From positions 1-64,000 of the forward strand of contig JAVBJU010000008.1 in NCBI GenBank assembly GCA_031546825.1: a stretch of 64,000 nt of DNA, in the 5' to 3' direction. Source of the stretch: Hohaiivirga sp031546825. GTDB taxonomy: Bacteria > Pseudomonadota > Alphaproteobacteria > Rhizobiales > Beijerinckiaceae. Position numbers and translations under genes: made by a program. Of this stretch, positions 62,359 to 64,000 are shown piece after piece (positions within the stretch are counted from its first letter, which is position 1; every line of letters begins with the position of its first letter). The notes below the pieces were generated by a model, which was given only the letters and a program-made list of their open reading frames with translations, searched no databases and had not been told where the DNA came from.

Positions 62359-64000
62359 ATGCTCAGCTCCCTCGCGAAGAAACTTTTCGGCTCGGTCAAC
62401 GAACGCCGCCTGAAATCCTATCAGCCAAAAGTGGCGGCTATCAACGCGCTCGAAAGTGAAATCGAGAAGCTGAGTGATGAAGCCCTTCGGGCACGTACCG
62501 AAGTATTCAAGGCGCAGATCGCGTCCGGCGAGAAAACCGTCGATGATCTGCTGGTGCCCGCCTTCGCCACTGTGCGCGAAGCTGCCCGGCGCGCCCTCGG
62601 CCAGCGCCCGTTCGACGTGCAGCTCATCGGCGGCATGGTGCTGCATGAAGGCGGCATTGCCGAAATGCGCACAGGTGAAGGCAAGACGCTCGTTGCCACG
62701 TTGCCGGTCTATCTCAATGCGCTGTCCGGCAAGGGCGTGCATGTGGTCACGGTCAACGACTATCTGGCCAAGCGCGATTCCGAATGGATGGGGCAGGTCT
62801 ATCGCTTCCTCGGCCTGACTGTCGGTGTGATTGTTCATGGGCTCGATGATGAAGAGCGCAAGGAAGCCTACGCTTGCGACATCACCTACGGCACCAACAA
62901 CGAATACGGCTTCGACTATCTGCGCGATAACATGAAGTATGAGCTGGTGCAGATGGTGCAGCGCGGGCACAACTTCGCCATCGTCGATGAGGTCGATTCG
63001 ATCCTCGTGGACGAAGCGCGCACTCCGCTTATCATTTCCGGCCCGCTCGAAGACCGGTCCGATCTTTATCTCGCCATCGACCAGTTCATCCCGCAACTCT
63101 TCCGCGAGGATTATGACCTGGACGAGAAGCAGCGTTCGGTTGCGCTCAATGAGCAGGGCAACGAGCGCGTGGAAGAAATGCTGCGTGCCGCTGGTCTCCT
63201 CAAGGAAGGCGATCTCTACGACGCGGCCAACATCACACTGGTGCACCACGTCAATCAGGCATTGCGTGCGCATATCCTGTTCCAGCGCGATAAGGATTAC
63301 ATCGTCAACAATGGCGAAGTGGTCATCATCGACGAGTTTACCGGGCGCATGATGCCGGGCCGTCGCTATTCGGAAGGTCTGCACCAGGCGCTCGAAGCAA
63401 AAGAGCGGGTTCAGATCCAGCCAGAAAACCAGACGCTGGCGTCGATCACCTTCCAGAACTATTTCCGCCTCTATGGCAAGCTCGCCGGTATGACTGGTAC
63501 CGCCGCGACTGAGGCGGACGAGTTCCAGGAAATCTACAACCTCACCGTCATCGAAATTCCGACCAACCGTCCGGTCTCGCGCCTTGATGAAGACGATGAA
63601 GTCTATCGCACGGTGCAGGAAAAATACGACGGCATCATCCAGGAAATCCATGAGGCGTCGAAGCGTGGCCAGCCGATTCTGGTTGGCACCACCTCCATCG
63701 AGAAATCCGAACTGCTGGCCGAACTGCTGCAGAAGAGCGGCTTCAAGCAGCTCAATCTGGAAGACCCCAACCGCTTTGAGCCGATTTTCAATGCCGTGCG
63801 CTCTGGGCAGCCGATCCGCCACTTCTCGGTGCTGAATGCCCGTTTCCACGAGCAGGAAGCGGTCATCGTCTCTCAGGCGGGTATCCCGGGCGGGATCACC
63901 ATCGCCACCAACATGGCCGGTCGCGGCACCGATATTCAGCTTGGTGGTAACCTCGACATGCGTCTGGCGCAGGAAGTGCCCGCCGAACTGACGGGCGTGG
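62359..64000 (+). CDS. secA: Preprotein translocase ATPase SecA (3' end outside window)
   Basis: The first 547 codons of SecA, the motor that drives unfolded preproteins through SecYEG. It starts MLSSLAKKLFGSVNERRLKS at 62359. Walker A region is MRTGEGKTLVATLPVYLNAL, with DYLAKRDSEWMG, YGTNNEYGFDYLRDNM, DEVDSILVDEARTPLIISG (Walker B), IDEFTGRMMPGRRYSEGLHQ and the second nucleotide domain GTTSIEKSELLAELL and ATNMAGRGTDIQLGGN. No anomalies up to the window edge. It normally extends to about 900 residues with a C-terminal zinc-binding tail. Confidence 0.97.
   Translation, partial: MLSSLAKKLFGSVNERRLKSYQPKVAAINALESEIEKLSDEALRARTEVFKAQIASGEKTVDDLLVPAFATVREAARRALGQRPFDVQLIGGMVLHEGGIAEMRTGEGKTLVATLPVYLNALSGKGVHVVTVNDYLAKRDSEWMGQVYRFLGLTVGVIVHGLDDEERKEAYACDITYGTNNEYGFDYLRDNMKYELVQMVQRGHNFAIVDEVDSILVDEARTPLIISGPLEDRSDLYLAIDQFIPQLFREDYDLDEKQRSVALNEQGNERVEEMLRAAGLLKEGDLYDAANITLVHHVNQALRAHILFQRDKDYIVNNGEVVIIDEFTGRMMPGRRYSEGLHQALEAKERVQIQPENQTLASITFQNYFRLYGKLAGMTGTAATEADEFQEIYNLTVIEIPTNRPVSRLDEDDEVYRTVQEKYDGIIQEIHEASKRGQPILVGTTSIEKSELLAELLQKSGFKQLNLEDPNRFEPIFNAVRSGQPIRHFSVLNARFHEQEAVIVSQAGIPGGITIATNMAGRGTDIQLGGNLDMRLAQEVPAELTGV

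Noticed and set aside
62020..63849. 609-codon minus-strand frame over the start of secA
   Set aside because: It is antisense to an unmistakable SecA; long open antisense frames are common in GC-rich genes.

Overview
This 64 kb window looks like a chromosomal segment of a Hyphomicrobiales (Rhizobiales-type) alphaproteobacterium. The evidence is gene content and order: lysC-ptsP-prfA-prmC-DUF4167 on one strand with ubiG divergent; secA divergent from a parvulin gene-argJ-mutT; a complete ccoNOQP-ccoGHIS cluster next to fnrN and hemN; an IalB-family gene; and a DUF2924/serine-recombinase module. The DNA appears fairly GC-rich. Genus or species cannot be read from the sequence alone.

Region 1 (1-13,990) is a two-partner secretion (TPS) locus. 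A giant FhaB/CdiA-like exoprotein gene runs on the minus strand. It is split by a one-base frameshift near 4,720, and its C-terminal toxin-like end is cut off by an IS5-family element whose first 138 bases lie at the left edge. Divergent from it is a tight plus-strand operon: an ialB-like gene, a short TpsA exoprotein, an FhaC-like outer-membrane transporter interrupted by an in-frame TAA, and a Sel1-repeat protein. A strong terminator follows. Three independent lesions suggest a decaying system (or sequence errors).

Region 2 (14,030-19,480) is a mobile or accessory segment: a DUF5681 protein overlapping a frameshifted ParB-domain/DNA methyltransferase gene on the minus strand, then a Cys-rich small protein, a DUF2924 protein and a large serine recombinase on the plus strand. 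It ends near a tRNA-Ala(CGC).

Region 3 (19,780-31,560) is ordinary chromosome: YggT, DUF167, FolD, TraB/GumN, a CAP-domain lipoprotein, a DUF3772 MscS-type channel, a MATE exporter, a Rhizobiales-type palindromic repeat, a histidine-kinase-like protein lacking the phosphoacceptor His, and a GH3 beta-glucosidase.

Region 4 (31,560-43,970) is a microaerobic respiration block: hemN, fnrN, then ccoNOQP and ccoGHIS encoding the high-affinity cbb3 oxidase and its assembly factors. FNR-type boxes sit before fnrN (one mismatch) and before ccoN (perfect), so FnrN probably controls the cluster. An MFS-like gene is attached to the end.

Region 5 (43,990-64,000) is housekeeping: DUF4167, prmC, prfA, ptsP, lysC, ubiG, a bile-acid:Na+ symporter-like protein, DUF1178, grxC, comF, an aminotransferase, an NDUFAF5-like methyltransferase, an exported hypothetical, an MFS exporter, mutT, argJ, a parvulin, and the first 547 codons of secA.
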